From the NCBI RefSeq assembly GCF_947255105.1, contig NZ_CAMYFP010000003.1:97291-161290 (forward strand): a stretch of DNA of 64,000 nt, in the 5' to 3' direction. This document shows positions 19,075 through 30,415 of the stretch, piece by piece. The DNA comes from an uncultured Campylobacter sp. (lineage in GTDB: Bacteria; Campylobacterota; Campylobacteria; Campylobacterales; Campylobacteraceae). The translations under genes were made by a program, and so were the position numbers. How positions within the stretch are numbered: position 1 is the first letter of the stretch; every line of letters begins with the position of its first letter. The notes under the pieces are model-generated. The model was not told where the DNA came from, ran no database searches, and worked only from the letters and a program-made list of their open reading frames with translations.

Positions 19075-20652
19075 ATGCCAAATGAATTCGATAAACTAGA
19101 TCTTAAAAACATTAAAAAAGTTTATCACAACTTAAGCTATGATGAGCTTTTTGAACATGAGGTCAAAAACAAAGAGGGAAGAGTTAGCGCCAATGGAACA
19201 TTTGCTGTAGATACTGGTATCTTTACAGGAAGAAGTCCCAAAGACAAATACTTTGTAAAGCAAGATCCAAGCAAAAAATTTATCTCATGGGGAAAGATAA
19301 ATCAACCAATAACCAAAGAGCTCTTTGAAAAGCTTCTAAACAAAGCAAAAAAACAGCTATCCAATAAAGAAATTTATATCCAAGATGCATATTGCGGTGC
19401 AAGTCTAAAAAGCAGAAAAAATGTTAGATTTGTAACAGAAGTAGCGTGGCAGGCACATTTTGTAAAAAATATGTTTATCCGCCCAACAAAAGAGGAGTTA
19501 GAGAAATTTAGCCCAGATTTTGTAGTCTATAATGCATGCAAATGCGTAAATGAAGAGTGGAAAAAAGATGGCTTGCACTCAGAAGTTTTTGTTGTCTTTA
19601 ATGTAGAGGAGAATGTAGCTGTGATAGGTGGCACGTGGTATGGCGGCGAGATGAAAAAGGGAATTTTTTCTATGATGAACTACTGGTTGCCGCTTGAGGG
19701 AAAACTCTCAATGCACTGCTCAGCAAATGTTGGCAAAGATGGCGATACAGCGCTATTTTTTGGACTTAGCGGCACTGGAAAGACAACTCTTTCTACAGAC
19801 TCAGCTAGAGCTTTAATAGGAGATGATGAGCATGGTTGGGACGATGATGGGATATTTAACTTTGAGGGTGGCTGCTATGCCAAATGTATAAACTTAGATC
19901 CAAAAAGTGAGCCTGAAATTTATGCTGCCATAACCAAAGATGCGCTTTTGGAAAATGTAGCTATGGATAAAAATGGCAATGTTGATTTTAGTGACGGCTC
20001 AAAGACTGAAAATACGCGCGTTAGCTATCCTATAGAACATATCAAAAATCACAAAAAAGATCTCATGGCGCCACATCCAAAAAACATCATCTTTTTAACC
20101 GCCGATGCCTTTGGCGTCCTACCACCTGTATCAAAACTAACAAAAGAGCAGGCGATGTATTATTTCCTAAGTGGCTATACTGCCAAAGTTGCAGGAACAG
20201 AGCGAGGCATAACAGAGCCTGTTGCTACCTTTAGCGCTTGCTTTGGAGAGCCTTTTATGCCACTTCACCCAACAGTCTATGCAAAGCTACTTGGCGAAAA
20301 GATAGAAAAACACAATGTAAATGTCTATCTTGTAAATACCGGCTGGAGCGGCGGAGCTTACGGCGTTGGCAAAAGAATGAGTATAAAAGCAACTAGAGCT
20401 TGCATAGATGCCATACTTAATGGAAGTATATTAAAGTGCGAGTTTGAAAACTTCGATAAATTTAACATAGCGATACCAAAATCCCTAAATGGCGTTGAAA
20501 CAAAGCTTCTAAATCCAATAAACACATGGCAAGACAAAGAGCTCTTTACAAAGACCAAAGAGAGACTTGCAAAGATGTTTGTAGAGAACTTTAACCGATA
20601 TGAAGATGTCAAAGAGGGGGTAATGTTTGCCAAAGCAGGTCCTAAACTCTAG
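19075..20652 (+). CDS. pckA: Phosphoenolpyruvate carboxykinase (ATP)
   Basis: Converts oxaloacetate and ATP to PEP, the entry to gluconeogenesis, essential in organisms that grow on amino and organic acids. It has 525 residues. The family P-loop is [12 protein letters not shown] at about 235-245. Also visible are [27 protein letters not shown] (kinase-1a), GDDEHGW (kinase-2) and [13 protein letters not shown] rather than GTP type is indicated by the overall layout. The 3' end overlaps the start of the CAP-domain gene by 26 bases. Confidence 0.96.
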   Translation: MPNEFDKLDLKNIKKVYHNLSYDELFEHEVKNKEGRVSANGTFAVDTGIFTGRSPKDKYFVKQDPSKKFISWGKINQPITKELFEKLLNKAKKQLSNKEIYIQDAYCGASLKSRKNVRFVTEVAWQAHFVKNMFIRPTKEELEKFSPDFVVYNACKCVNEEWKKDGLHSEVFVVFNVEENVAVIGGTWYGGEMKKGIFSMMNYWLPLEGKLSMHCSANVGKDGDTALFFGLSGTGKTTLSTDSARALIGDDEHGWDDDGIFNFEGGCYAKCINLDPKSEPEIYAAITKDALLENVAMDKNGNVDFSDGSKTENTRVSYPIEHIKNHKKDLMAPHPKNIIFLTADAFGVLPPVSKLTKEQAMYYFLSGYTAKVAGTERGITEPVATFSACFGEPFMPLHPTVYAKLLGEKIEKHNVNVYLVNTGWSGGAYGVGKRMSIKATRACIDAILNGSILKCEFENFDKFNIAIPKSLNGVETKLLNPINTWQDKELFTKTKERLAKMFVENFNRYEDVKEGVMFAKAGPKL

Positions 20653-21982
20653 GATATTATTAATTTTTTTGCTACTTTTTTTATGCGGTTGCGACGATGA
20701 AAACTACCAGTTGCCAACCGCTCCAGATGTTGATTATGGAGAGTATGATGAGCCACTTATCTATCTAAATAGAGTAAGAAACCAAAGCGGCCTGTCATCT
20801 TTTAGTTTAGAAAACAGGCTCAGTCAAAGTGCTGCTGCTCATGCAAACTATCTCATTTTAAACAAAGGCTCTCTAAATAACTCTTTAGCCCACGACGAAG
20901 AGAGCTCTTTTGATGGTTTTAGTGGCAAAACACCGCAAGATAGAGCGATAGGTGCCGGATATCAGTCAAGATATGTCAAAGAAAACATCTCCTTTAATGA
21001 GCCAAATTACAACAGCTCCATAGATGCGCTTCTTAGTGCTATCTATCATAGATTTGCATTTTTAAACTACAACACCAACACAATTGGCTTTGGAAGTGCT
21101 AGAAAGGGCGATGAGATAACCTATGTCTATAATATGGGAAACTCTTTTATCGAGGATTTTTGCAAAAAAGGAGTAGATGATGGCAGGCACAAAAAGGTAA
21201 ATTTGGGCTTTTGCAAAAACAGAAATTTAAGGCTAGATCACGAAAGATTTATTCTCTTTGAAAGATTAAGTGCTACAAATGCCATACTCTTTCCAAACAA
21301 AAAGGCTCAAGCTTTTTTTGGCAATGAGATGCCAGATCCATTCCCACTTTGCAAAATCAGCGCCAATCCAGTTAGTATCGAGTTTCATCCAAGCCAAAGT
21401 AGCGTAGAAGTGGTTAGTTTTGAGCTATTTAGCGATAAAGGAAAGCTTCCAAACTCTTTTTTGATGAGTAAAAAAAATGATCCAAATTCTCTCTTTAATA
21501 GCAGACAATTTGCCCTTTTTCACGAAGATGTGCTTGAGTTTGGCAAAACATATAGAGCCAAATTTAACTACCTGCAAGATGGCATAAAAAAAACTATCGA
21601 GTGGGATTTTAAGACAAAAACTCCGCATCTTCCATATTTTGTAGTAAGTGGTGGCGAGAAACTACTTATCGAGCCAAAAAAGAGCTATCAAATCTTTTTT
21701 ATGCCAAAAAACTGCAACGATATAGTCAAAAATTACAGCTACAGCACAAATTTCTTAAAAAACACAGAGATAAAAAGCGTAAATTTAAATTTAATTCAGC
21801 TCCAAACAGATGCATATAAGGGCGGCAAACTTAAGTTAAGGGTAGATGGCAGAGCTCCAATAACAATACTCTTTGATAAAAATTCAAAAGATTTTATAAA
21901 TTATTTTGGCTTCAATAGATATGTTGGGCTATTTTTAATAATTTTATCTATAATTATTTTTTATTACAAAAAAATCAGATAA
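20627..21982 (+). CDS. CAP/SCP-domain lipoprotein with a C-terminal membrane segment
   Basis: A 451-residue protein. The start is a TTG at 20627 inside pckA, preceded by AGAGGGGG at a spacing of six. A lipoprotein signal ([13 protein letters not shown]) gives a lipobox cysteine at about residue 20-22. Residues 40-170 form a CAP (cysteine-rich secretory/SCP) domain: [25 protein letters not shown] and ENISF, then YNMG. The rest is unrecognised and beta-rich. A second hydrophobic helix ([16 protein letters not shown]) ends the protein. Bacterial CAP proteins are surface or periplasmic with diverse roles. The function is not known. Confidence 0.8.
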   Translation: MPKQVLNSRILLIFLLLFLCGCDDENYQLPTAPDVDYGEYDEPLIYLNRVRNQSGLSSFSLENRLSQSAAAHANYLILNKGSLNNSLAHDEESSFDGFSGKTPQDRAIGAGYQSRYVKENISFNEPNYNSSIDALLSAIYHRFAFLNYNTNTIGFGSARKGDEITYVYNMGNSFIEDFCKKGVDDGRHKKVNLGFCKNRNLRLDHERFILFERLSATNAILFPNKKAQAFFGNEMPDPFPLCKISANPVSIEFHPSQSSVEVVSFELFSDKGKLPNSFLMSKKNDPNSLFNSRQFALFHEDVLEFGKTYRAKFNYLQDGIKKTIEWDFKTKTPHLPYFVVSGGEKLLIEPKKSYQIFFMPKNCNDIVKNYSYSTNFLKNTEIKSVNLNLIQLQTDAYKGGKLKLRVDGRAPITILFDKNSKDFINYFGFNRYVGLFLIILSIIIFYYKKIR

Positions 21983-21991
21983 GGAAAAACA

Positions 21992-23383
21992 ATGGAAAAA
22001 ATGTGGCAGGGAAGATTTCACAAAGAAAGCAGCAAGCTCCTTGAAGAGTTCAACGCTTCGATACTCTTTGACAAGGCTCTATTTAACGAAGATATAGCCG
22101 GCTCAAAGGCTCACGCGCAGATGTTGGCTAACCAAAAGATCATAACCAAAGATGAGGCAAAAGCTATCATTGATGGGCTAGATACTATCTTGCAAGAGAT
22201 AAAAGAGGATAAATTCAGATGGAATATAGAAGATGAAGATATCCATATGGCAGTTGAGAGGCGGCTTAGTCAGATAGTTGGCAAAGAGATAGGCGGCAAG
22301 CTTCACACTGCAAGAAGTAGGAATGACCAAGTTGCGTTGGATTTTAGAAGCTTTGTAATGAAAGAAAACCTAAATATAGCAAAGCTCTTATTGGAGCTTA
22401 TCAAAACTCTAAAAACCATCTCATCTAACCATAAAGATAGTCTAATGCCAGGCTTTACTCACCTTCAACATGCCCAGCCAGTTAGTCTAGCTTTCTATCT
22501 ACTTGCCTATGCTTTTATGTTTAAAAGAGATTTTGAGAGATTTAACTCAAGCTACAAAAGAAACAATCTCTCTCCACTTGGAAGTGCAGCACTTGCAGGA
22601 ACCCCTCACCCAATAGATCGCTTTTTTTGCGCCAAAGAGCTAGGCTTTGACGCGCCCACTCCCAATGCAATGGACTCTGTAAGTGATAGAGATTTTGCGC
22701 TTGAGATACTTTTTAATATAGCTGTAGTTTTTATGCACACTTCAAGACTTTGCGAAGAGCTTATCCTTTGGTCTAGCGCTGAGTTTGGATATATAACTAT
22801 TGGCGATGAGTTTTCTACAGGAAGTTCCATAATGCCACAGAAGAAAAATCCCGATGTTGCCGAGCTCATCAGAGGCAAAACAGGACGAGCTTATGGAAAC
22901 TTAATGGCACTTTTTACAACTATGAAAAGCTTGCCACTAGCATACAACAAAGATATGCAAGAGGACAAAGAGGGAGTTTTTGATAGTGTTTTTGAGGCAA
23001 AAAAGAGCTTGATTATCCTAACAGAGATGTTAAAAAATATCAAATTTAACAAAGATATTATGCTAAATGCCTGCAAAAAGGGGCATTTAAGCGCTACTGA
23101 CTTGGCTGATTATTTGGTTAGACAAAAGGGCGTTCCTTTTAGAGAGGCGCATTTTATAACTGGAAGGTGTGTTGCTTTGGCTGAAGAGCTTGGCAAAGAT
23201 CTAAGTGCGCTAACTCTTGAAGAGCTAAAAAATGTCTATAAAGAGGCAGATACCGAGGCTATTTTGGCGCTTGATCTCTTTAACTCAAAAGAGGCTAGGA
23301 AAAGTTATGGTGGAACGGCAAATGAGAGTGTCGAAAAACAGCTTGAACTAATTGATGAGTTTCTTAAATTTAGTCAAATTTAA
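21992..23383 (+). CDS. argH: Argininosuccinate lyase
   Basis: Splits argininosuccinate to arginine and fumarate, the last step of arginine synthesis. It has 463 residues. The fumarase/aspartase superfamily signature is [15 protein letters not shown]. The N-terminal [32 protein letters not shown] and [13 protein letters not shown] (catalytic His) are all present. An AAGGAAAAAC ribosome site precedes the ATG. It ends the plus-strand block after pycB-pckA, an order usual in Campylobacter. Confidence 0.96.
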   Translation: MEKMWQGRFHKESSKLLEEFNASILFDKALFNEDIAGSKAHAQMLANQKIITKDEAKAIIDGLDTILQEIKEDKFRWNIEDEDIHMAVERRLSQIVGKEIGGKLHTARSRNDQVALDFRSFVMKENLNIAKLLLELIKTLKTISSNHKDSLMPGFTHLQHAQPVSLAFYLLAYAFMFKRDFERFNSSYKRNNLSPLGSAALAGTPHPIDRFFCAKELGFDAPTPNAMDSVSDRDFALEILFNIAVVFMHTSRLCEELILWSSAEFGYITIGDEFSTGSSIMPQKKNPDVAELIRGKTGRAYGNLMALFTTMKSLPLAYNKDMQEDKEGVFDSVFEAKKSLIILTEMLKNIKFNKDIMLNACKKGHLSATDLADYLVRQKGVPFREAHFITGRCVALAEELGKDLSALTLEELKNVYKEADTEAILALDLFNSKEARKSYGGTANESVEKQLELIDEFLKFSQI

Positions 23384-23444
23384 TAATAAAAAATGCAAGT
23401 TTTGGGACATAGTTTCTAAAACTTGCCAAATTTAAACTCTCTTT

Positions 23445-24006
23445 CTACTCTAAAAAGCTATAATTTAGCAAAAAGCTCTTTTGTGATTGTGTGCAAGTTT
23501 TCCCTTCTAAAAGCTCATTTAAAACAGCTATTTTCTCTCTATCTAGTCCATTAAATGGCTCATCAAGTAGACAAATATCATAACTACTCATAAAAATCCA
23601 GCAAGTGCTACAGCCTTTTTTCTCCGCCAGATAGTTGCCTGATAGAGCCAACTCTCAAGATGACTAACTTGAAATTTAGCTAGCAATAAATGTGTCCTTT
23701 CTTTAGCCTCTTCTTTGCAAACTCCCTCTATAAGTGGCGTAAAAACAACATCACCAAGCACAGTTGGCGCTAAAACCAATCATTTGAATTTTGCAAAAAA
23801 TAACCAATCTTTAAATTTAAACTCTTCTCAATTTCTCCGCTAGTTGGTTCTTTAACTCCTGCTAAAATATCCAAAAAAGTGCTTTTGCCACTTCCATTTT
23901 CTCTAGCTATGGCAATTTTGCTTCCTTTTTTTAATTCTAAATTTAGCCCATTTAAAAGCTCTTTGTTGCCAAAACTAAAAGCGAGCTCTCTTATCTTTAA
24001 AAACAT
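23445..24006 (-). pseudogene. Decayed ECF-type cobalt/nickel transporter ATPase (CbiO-like)
   Basis: An ABC ATPase is readable only by switching among frames. From the ATG at 24006 (GGAG upstream): an N-terminus typical of CbiO, a Walker A now reading ARENGSGKST (the usual GE changed to RE), then LKIGYFLQNSNDWF. The next frame gives PTVLGDVVFTPLIEGV. The ABC signature LSGGEKK is scrambled over frames around 23620, followed by AVALAGFL in one frame and YDICLLDEPFNGLDRE (Walker B, D-loop) in another. The H-loop region HTITKELFAKL lies in a further frame and ends near 23459. At least three or four indels are needed. It is clearly non-functional. Confidence 0.8.
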
Positions 24007-24165
24007 TTTGCAAACTCCATTATTTTGCAAACCGCAATGGCAATTACTAAAAAGAATAAAATAAAATCACTCAAATTTAAAGCTTTACTCTCTAAAAACC
24101 CACCTATATCACTCCTCTTTTAAGTTATAAAGAAACTCATATCCAAAAAGTGCTGTGATAGACAA
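24006..24165 (-). pseudogene. Remnants of membrane components of the same metal transporter
   Basis: Directly upstream of the ATPase ruin, the minus strand reads FLSITALFGYEFLYNLKEE followed by a stop at 24111-24109. In another frame it reads GGFLESKALNLSDFILFFL and continues VIAIAVCKIMEFAKCF to a stop. Both look like C-terminal ends of small integral-membrane subunits, as expected for the M/N and Q components that precede CbiO in cobalt/nickel ECF operons. The assignment rests on gene order and hydrophobicity only. Frames upstream are lost. Confidence 0.45.
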
Positions 24166-24320
24166 AAAGTTAAATTTCAAACTCAAATTTAAAAAGCAAT
24201 TCAATAGATAAAAAATGTTAATTTGGAAAGTCTGGAAAGGTTACTTAGAAGCTAAAATTTTTAAAGCTAAAAAGTCTAAATTTGAAAGTTTAAATTCAAC
24301 AAACAAAAAGTTAAATTTCA
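24162..24320. repeat. 18-base direct repeat in a decayed AT-rich stretch
   Basis: ACAAAAAGTTAAATTTCA occurs exactly at 24162-24179 and again at 24303-24320. The bases between are rich in AAATTT words (for example at 24190 and 24280) and carry no open frame. The stretch 24166-24356 otherwise holds nothing I can identify. Confidence 0.5.
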
Positions 24321-24356
24321 GCTTTTAAATTTCAAAATCTAAGAAGGTTAAATTTG

Positions 24357-24383
24357 AAAAAAGAGGTCGCTAAACCTCTTTTT
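24357..24383 (-). terminator. Terminator of the universal stress protein gene
   Basis: AAAAGAGGT at 24359-24367 and ACCTCTTTT at 24374-24382 form a nine-pair stem with loop CGCTAA. On the minus strand it lies 7 bases after the stop at 24390 and is followed by a T-run. It could also work for plus-strand transcripts. Confidence 0.8.
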
Positions 24384-24389
24384 ATATCA

Positions 24390-25244
24390 CTACATAAAGA
24401 CAGGAATATCTGTATTTTTAAGAAAATATGTAGAAGTTCCGCCCAAAAATACCTCTCTAAATCCGCTATCTTCCTCCATACCTGTAACTATTAAGTCAAA
24501 CTTTCCATCTTGAGCAGTCTCAAGCAAAACTTGTCCAGGTATCTTTCCATCTGTCTCTACAAGCTCATAAGTAGCCGCTGTAATGCCGTGTATCGCAAGA
24601 TAGTTTCTAACTCTTCCAATAGTCTCTTCAACGCTCTCTTGAAGATAGTGTCTTGCAGTTATGCAGTGAATTCTTTTGGCTCTTTTTAGTATCGGAATAG
24701 AGTTGGTAAGTGCTCTTGAATTAACAGCACTTCCTGTAACGCTCACTAAGATGTTTTCAGGATTAAATTTCTTCATCTCACGTGGGATTACTATGCAAGA
24801 TTTGCCACTTTTTAAAACAGCGGCCTCAAATGTGCCGGTTATTTTGCCTGTTGGCGGAACTGCTGCAACTACCAAGTCACAATACTTTGAGTGTTTTTCA
24901 ACTATCTCACTTCTAATACCTGTGATGTTTCTTAGATAGGCGCTATTTGGGACAAGTTGATTTTCACTAACCTCTATGCCAACCTTTGCACACTCCTCCT
25001 TAAATATCCTGACATTATTTTCCTGCTCCTCTTTAAGCTCTTCATTGGCTGATCTTAAAAATTCATCAAAAAGAACTCCACCACGAAGAGTCATACGAAC
25101 GTTGTAAATGGTAGCTGGATCTAGTTGGCAAGCAACAATGCTCATATGCGAACCAAACCACTTATTTACAAGCAAAGCACCATAAATTCTCTCTCTTAGC
25201 TCATCTCCTCCACCTATTGGGAAAAATATCTTTTTAATCTCCAT
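24390..25244 (-). CDS. Tandem universal stress protein (UspA family)
   Basis: About 284 residues with two Usp domains. The N-terminal one begins MEIKKIFFPIGGG and the C-terminal one at about residue 150 begins with ENILVSVTGSA. The second ends in VTGMEEDSGFREVFLGGTS, close to the G-x2-G-x9-G-S/T ATP-binding pattern. Usp proteins bind nucleotides and respond to stress; the target is unknown. The ATG at 25244 is preferred because AAAGG lies six bases upstream; one at 25250 overlaps the ribosome site. It is monocistronic with its own terminator. Confidence 0.85.
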   Translation of the reverse strand: MEIKKIFFPIGGGDELRERIYGALLVNKWFGSHMSIVACQLDPATIYNVRMTLRGGVLFDEFLRSANEELKEEQENNVRIFKEECAKVGIEVSENQLVPNSAYLRNITGIRSEIVEKHSKYCDLVVAAVPPTGKITGTFEAAVLKSGKSCIVIPREMKKFNPENILVSVTGSAVNSRALTNSIPILKRAKRIHCITARHYLQESVEETIGRVRNYLAIHGITAATYELVETDGKIPGQVLLETAQDGKFDLIVTGMEEDSGFREVFLGGTSTYFLKNTDIPVFM

Positions 25245-25303
25245 GACCATCCTTTACTTAAATTATAATGCTATTTTAACTATTTATGAAAAAATATTCA
25301 ACA

Positions 25304-27499
25304 TTACTCTGCCAACTCTAGTGAAATCTTATTGCCTTTTTGCTCTCTAACTTTAACCTTTACAAACTGACCTTCAGTTAGTGGCTCTTTTATCTGTGAG
25401 ATGTGAAGCAGTCCATCTACACCATCTCTTAGGCTAATAAATGCACCAAAATCAACTACCTTTTTAACCTCTCCGTTAAATTCCTCTCCAATCTCAAATT
25501 TAGGCTCTTTTCTAACTTCACGTCTGCCTTTTTTAAAGCTACCGCCTCGTGGCTCTTTTTGAGTTATCTCGATGATATACTCTTTTGCAGCCTTCACATT
25601 TTTTTGATTGCCACCAGAAATCTTAACTTCGCCCTTATCTCTATCAAGATCTATCGAAACATCAAATTTATCAATAATCTCTTTTATAGTTTTTCCAGCT
25701 TGACCGATGATATCTACAATTTTGCTAGGATCTACGCTAAATAGCTCCAACTTTGGAAGAACCTCTTCATTGATTTTGATCTGCTCTGCTGCGTCTTCCA
25801 TAATTTTTAAGATATGCTCTCTTCCCTCTTTTGCCTGATATAGAGCCTCTTTTAAGATCTCTTTGCTAATTCCGCCAAGCTTGATATCCATCTGAAGTGC
25901 TGTTATGCCATCTAGGCTTCCAGCTACCTTAAAGTCCATATCTCCATCATGATCTTCAAGTCCCATAATGTCTGTTAATATGGCGTGTTTATCTCCCTCA
26001 AAAATAAGTCCCATCGCAATACCTGCAACAAGCTTCAAACTCTCAACTCCAGCAGCTTTTAGCGCCAAAGAGCCGCCGCATACACTAGCCATTGAGCTTG
26101 AGCCATTTGACTCCAATATCTCGCTTACAAGTCTTATTACATATGGTGAGTTTTGTGGAAAGCTAGGAAGTAAAGCTCTTTTAGCTAGATTTCCATGTCC
26201 TAACTCTCTTCGTCCAGGAGCTCTTAAAGGGCTTGCCTCACCAACACAAAAGCCAGGAAAGTTGTAGTTAAACATAAAGTTTTCTACAACACTCTCTTTT
26301 TGAGTTAGACTATCGCTTAGTTGCGCATCGCTATCTGTTCCAAGAGTTGCAACTACTAAAGCTTGAGTTTGACCTCTAGTAAAAAGACAACTTCCATGTG
26401 CATTTGGCAATAAATTTGTCTCTATTGTAATTGGTCTTACCTCTTTTAGGCCTCTGCTATCGGCTCTTATCTGTTCATTTATAATCTGAGTTCTAACAAC
26501 GCCTCGTTTATAGTTGTCAAGCACTGATGAGATTGTCTTTTCGTCCCACTCTTGCTCTTTTGCAATATCGTCACTTAAGATCTCATGAACTATCTTTTTA
26601 AGCTCTCCTGCTCTTTCGCTCTTTGCCATTTGGTTGATAGCAAACTTAACCTCATCTTTATAAAATTTATCAATATACAAAGCTATATCTTCGTTTGCAA
26701 CTTCGGCTTTTAGCTCAAGCTCTGCAGGAGTTTTTCTGCACTCTGAAAATGCCTCTTTATAAGCATTGCTTCCATTAAGTATCGCCTTGCTTGCAAACTC
26801 AATTGCCTCTAAAACAAGATCTTCATTAAACTCATTCATATGTTGGAGATTGTCAATGCCGCCTGAGATGGTTGGATCAATCATCGGTGTCATCATAGTT
26901 ACAACAGGAATGATGTCGTTTTGGACTTGAGGAATTGATCTCATCTCAATCATCAAAAGCTCATCTTTCACACCCGCAACATAGAGATCAAGCGAGCTCT
27001 CTTTTAACTCTGAGTTTGTAGGATTTAAAACAAATTTATCATCGATACATCCAACTCTAACTCCACAAACAGGCGCATTTACAGGAATATCACTAAGATA
27101 AAGTGCTACACTTGCTGCATTTAGCGCCATTACTTGAAGATCTACCTCTGGATCTGCTGATAAAACATAGACTACAATCTGAGTTGGATAGGCATAGCCT
27201 TTTGGAAAGAGCGGTCTTAAGCTTCTATCAATTATTCTTGAAGTTAAGGTCTCAAAATCTCCCGGCTTAGTCTCTCTTTTGATATATCCACCAGGAATTC
27301 TGCCCGCTGCATAAGCTTTTTCTACATATTGGACAGTTAGAGGCAAAAAATCCTCCTCTACCATCTCCTCATCTCTTGCAACAGTTGCCAAAACAACACT
27401 GTTTTTTACTCTCATCCAAACAGCGCCAGCTGCTTGTTTTGCTACCTTGTCAAGATCAAATATCTCAACATTGTTATTTACTTCTATACTACACTGCAT
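25304..27499 (-). CDS. pnp: Polyribonucleotide nucleotidyltransferase (PNPase)
   Basis: A phosphorolytic 3'-5' exoribonuclease for RNA turnover, 731 residues from the ATG at 27499 ([17 protein letters not shown]), chosen because GGAGA lies just upstream. A longer frame upstream overlaps the previous gene and is not family-like. Domains in order: first RNase PH ([16 protein letters not shown]), alpha-helical, second RNase PH ([30 protein letters not shown]), KH ([14 protein letters not shown]) and C-terminal S1 ([18 protein letters not shown]). It overlaps the phosphoribosyltransferase gene by 11 bases. PNPase matters for Campylobacter growth in the cold. Confidence 0.97.
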   Translation of the reverse strand: MQCSIEVNNNVEIFDLDKVAKQAAGAVWMRVKNSVVLATVARDEEMVEEDFLPLTVQYVEKAYAAGRIPGGYIKRETKPGDFETLTSRIIDRSLRPLFPKGYAYPTQIVVYVLSADPEVDLQVMALNAASVALYLSDIPVNAPVCGVRVGCIDDKFVLNPTNSELKESSLDLYVAGVKDELLMIEMRSIPQVQNDIIPVVTMMTPMIDPTISGGIDNLQHMNEFNEDLVLEAIEFASKAILNGSNAYKEAFSECRKTPAELELKAEVANEDIALYIDKFYKDEVKFAINQMAKSERAGELKKIVHEILSDDIAKEQEWDEKTISSVLDNYKRGVVRTQIINEQIRADSRGLKEVRPITIETNLLPNAHGSCLFTRGQTQALVVATLGTDSDAQLSDSLTQKESVVENFMFNYNFPGFCVGEASPLRAPGRRELGHGNLAKRALLPSFPQNSPYVIRLVSEILESNGSSSMASVCGGSLALKAAGVESLKLVAGIAMGLIFEGDKHAILTDIMGLEDHDGDMDFKVAGSLDGITALQMDIKLGGISKEILKEALYQAKEGREHILKIMEDAAEQIKINEEVLPKLELFSVDPSKIVDIIGQAGKTIKEIIDKFDVSIDLDRDKGEVKISGGNQKNVKAAKEYIIEITQKEPRGGSFKKGRREVRKEPKFEIGEEFNGEVKKVVDFGAFISLRDGVDGLLHISQIKEPLTEGQFVKVKVREQKGNKISLELAE

Positions 27500-28190
27500 G
27501 TGTCTCTCCTTCTTTTTGTAAAGGTAGGTAATATGGGCTCTCTTCAAGCAAAGCTATAGACTCTTCGGGATTGAAAGGAATCTTATTTTCGTAGTAAAAA
27601 TCAACAGCTACGAAATTTAAGATATTATTAACCGCATAAATTTGATCAAAAACTGACTTTAGGCTTTTTAGAACATCACTAGCAATCATAGGAGTTGCAT
27701 ATGAGATGGACTTTACATCAAGCCCAAGAGTTGTTTTGATACAAACCAATGCGGTAATTCCAGTTTCACAACCATCATCAATCAACAATATATGTCTATT
27801 TTTGAGAGACTCTATCGACCTTCCTTTTCTGTATTTGTATATATTTTTTAAAATTTTTTCTTCATATTTTCTAAAGCTCTCGCCAAAAATATAGTCATAA
27901 CTTATATCAAAAGCCTCTACAAGCTCTTCTATCATAACTATCTCTTCAGTTTCACTAACCATGGCTATGATACACTCACTGTTTTGTGGTGCAAAAATTT
28001 TCTCACTAAAAAGTATCTCATAGCTTAACTTCAATCTCTTTGCTATAAAATCGGCAATTATTATAGAGTCAAGAGATGAGCAGAGCAATATCGGTTTTTT
28101 TGCTATAAGCTCTTGAGTAGGCAAAATATCATAAAGTTTAGCAGCTGCATCAAGTTGATCTTTAAACATAAGTTTTTTTCTCTCTACCAT
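27489..28190 (-). CDS. Phosphoribosyltransferase-fold protein
   Basis: About 233 residues. The PRPP-binding loop is seen as [16 protein letters not shown] near residue 135. An ATP/PRPP-type Rossmann segment ([20 protein letters not shown]) lies near the N-terminus. It is not close to a specific purine or pyrimidine salvage enzyme that I recognise, so the base substrate is open; competence-type ComF and uncharacterised relatives are possible. The ATG at 28190 shares its A with the lptD stop (TGATG) and has GGAG six bases upstream. It lies between lptD and pnp as in other Campylobacter. Confidence 0.75.
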   Translation of the reverse strand: MVERKKLMFKDQLDAAAKLYDILPTQELIAKKPILLCSSLDSIIIADFIAKRLKLSYEILFSEKIFAPQNSECIIAMVSETEEIVMIEELVEAFDISYDYIFGESFRKYEEKILKNIYKYRKGRSIESLKNRHILLIDDGCETGITALVCIKTTLGLDVKSISYATPMIASDVLKSLKSVFDQIYAVNNILNFVAVDFYYENKIPFNPEESIALLEESPYYLPLQKEGETHAV

Positions 28191-30415
28191 CAATAACTCC
28201 AATTATCCCTGCTTTTAAGATAGTCATAATTGACTCCGCCAAATGGATAGAAATTTACAAAAAGATAGACCCCTTGATCTTTTTTGGCAACTCTATAACG
28301 TGGCTTGTTTGTAGTCTTTGGCTCTATATTCTCTTGAAAAAAGAGTGTAAAGTTCCAACATTTTCTACTATGAGTTAGCCCAACTCTATACATCTTTAGA
28401 TACTCCTCTTCCAAATCATACTCTACTCTAGTAAAAAGAGTGTTAGCATTTGTAACCTTTGTGCTACCATCAAAAATAAGAAAATTTGACCTATTAATAA
28501 CCTTATCATCATAGCTTTTTCTCTCTTTGGAGTAGCTGTGAGATAGCCAAGTGGTTAGCTTTGGATTGTGAAATTTAAAGTAGGTTTGCGACTTGCTAAG
28601 CTCTTTAAATTTGTAGTTATACTCAAACCAATTGCCTACAGTTATGCCATCTTCAAGATAAAAATCCAAAATATGCTTAAAGTTTTTTAGCTCTTTTTCA
28701 TCCAAATTATAGCCCTGCTTCATACCATGTCTTACTCTTTTTTTGCCCTCTTTATCAAAAAAATACTCACCAAGCTCAACATCAGCTATCTTATCGTTAA
28801 ACTCTTTGCCAGCTTTTATGATAAAGTTATCTTCATAATAGAGATCATCTGCTCTGTTTTTTAGAGCCGGTAGTGATATATTACCATTTTTTCTATCTCT
28901 TTCATAGACATGAGGTTTAAAAATCCTCTCATCAATATCGCCCTCATCAAGACCTGGCAAATTTAGAGTAGTTTTTAACGAAAGTGTGTGATAAAAGCTC
29001 CTATATGGCTTTGCAAGATCGCTGCTAAGAGAGATACTAAAATGTTGATGTGCATAACTTTGCGCTCTTTTTCTATACAACTTATCTTTGTATTCGTAGT
29101 TGTCAATATACTCAACTCCAGTTGTATAAAGAGTGTTTTTTAGCTCCAAATTTAGATAGTCTTTAAAGAGTAAAAAATTGTAAGAGAGCGGAAAATCAAA
29201 CTCATACTGCCTTACATTGACCCCAAGTTCTCTTGTGTAGTTGTGTATCTTTAGATCAGTAGAGTAGATGAGATTTGGTAAAAAGAGTGGCGTTTTAAAT
29301 TTATGATAGTGTAATGTCGGCAACTCCAAAGTGGTATCTCTGTTTTTGTAGGGATAGTCGCCATTTAGCTTTCTAGTATCAAGATAGTATCTTGCATAGA
29401 GGCCAAGATAGTCCTCATCGCTAGCCATATAGTAGTTTAGTTTTGATTTGATAAGTGGATCTTTGTTTTCACTATTTTTCTCTTTGAGGCTAAAATAACC
29501 CAAATCGTTTAGATACTTGAAATCTATCAGTAAATTTTCATTTGTTATATCTTCGTTTAGATAGCCAAAAAGTTTGCTTTGATTGTAATAAAACTCATAT
29601 CCATAGTTCTTTCTGTTTTTGTAGGAATTCTCTTTGATATAGTTAGAGCTATTTTCTAAAATCCCACCTCTAATCTCGCCATATGAGTAGGGCGAACCCA
29701 CAAATCTAAATGTCCCAAAAACTCCAGCGCCACGTCTAGTGCGAACTTGCGGATCGATTTGTAGATCCCAACTTTTTTGTGGTGCAAAATAAATCGGCTG
29801 TTTGTAGTAAAGACCATCTCCCTTAGAGTAGGAAAACTCTGGTATCAAAAGCCCACTTCTTCTAGTTTTGTCAGTTGGAAAGCCAAAATATGGAAGATAC
29901 AAAACAGGGATACTTTTTACAAAGAAAAAATTGTTAAAAAGATGGACAAATTTGCTCTCTTTGTTTAACTTGCCGCTGCTAAATTTGATCTTCCAGTCAG
30001 GATCTGTGATGTTGCAACTTGAAACGGTTGAGTTTTTGAGATTGTAAAATTTATCGTCACTACAAAGCACATTAGAGCGTATCCAAAGCTCAGCTGCTTG
30101 ATCTAGCAAAAAAGAGTCTTTTATCTGCTCTTTTTTGTTTTTGAGATCTAGTTTTAGGTAGTTGGCTTGTAAAATTTCATTACTATCTTTGATGATACTA
30201 ATATCGCCAAAAAGCTCTAAAATCTCATTTTTTTCATCGTAAATTGCACTATTTGCTCTTAAAAAATATCCAGTAGAATAGAGCACAACATCGCCGCTCA
30301 TCTGCACTATATCACCATTTTTAGTAATCTTTCTTGCCATAAGCTCTGCATCTTGCAGGTAGGCAAAACTAAATGTTATTGAGAAAAAAAATATAACTAT
30401 CGTCCTAATTAGCAT
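28190..30415 (-). CDS. lptD: LPS-assembly outer membrane protein LptD
   Basis: A 741-residue outer-membrane translocon that inserts LPS/LOS in the outer leaflet with LptE. An N-terminal signal segment ([18 protein letters not shown]) is followed by an OstA/LptA-like jellyroll at about 25-120 (ARKITKNGDIVQMSGDVVLY). A large beta-barrel covers the rest, with the marker sequence LPYFGFPTDKTRRSGLLIPEF. Cysteines near residues 117 and 133 and near the C-terminus could form the usual disulfides. It overlaps the RDD gene by 11 bases. Confidence 0.92.
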   Translation of the reverse strand: MLIRTIVIFFFSITFSFAYLQDAELMARKITKNGDIVQMSGDVVLYSTGYFLRANSAIYDEKNEILELFGDISIIKDSNEILQANYLKLDLKNKKEQIKDSFLLDQAAELWIRSNVLCSDDKFYNLKNSTVSSCNITDPDWKIKFSSGKLNKESKFVHLFNNFFFVKSIPVLYLPYFGFPTDKTRRSGLLIPEFSYSKGDGLYYKQPIYFAPQKSWDLQIDPQVRTRRGAGVFGTFRFVGSPYSYGEIRGGILENSSNYIKENSYKNRKNYGYEFYYNQSKLFGYLNEDITNENLLIDFKYLNDLGYFSLKEKNSENKDPLIKSKLNYYMASDEDYLGLYARYYLDTRKLNGDYPYKNRDTTLELPTLHYHKFKTPLFLPNLIYSTDLKIHNYTRELGVNVRQYEFDFPLSYNFLLFKDYLNLELKNTLYTTGVEYIDNYEYKDKLYRKRAQSYAHQHFSISLSSDLAKPYRSFYHTLSLKTTLNLPGLDEGDIDERIFKPHVYERDRKNGNISLPALKNRADDLYYEDNFIIKAGKEFNDKIADVELGEYFFDKEGKKRVRHGMKQGYNLDEKELKNFKHILDFYLEDGITVGNWFEYNYKFKELSKSQTYFKFHNPKLTTWLSHSYSKERKSYDDKVINRSNFLIFDGSTKVTNANTLFTRVEYDLEEEYLKMYRVGLTHSRKCWNFTLFFQENIEPKTTNKPRYRVAKKDQGVYLFVNFYPFGGVNYDYLKSRDNWSY

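Noticed and set aside
25304..27547. Longer N-terminus of PNPase starting at 27547
   Set aside because: The extra 16 residues are not family-like, overlap the previous gene, and a good ribosome site precedes the internal ATG at 27499.
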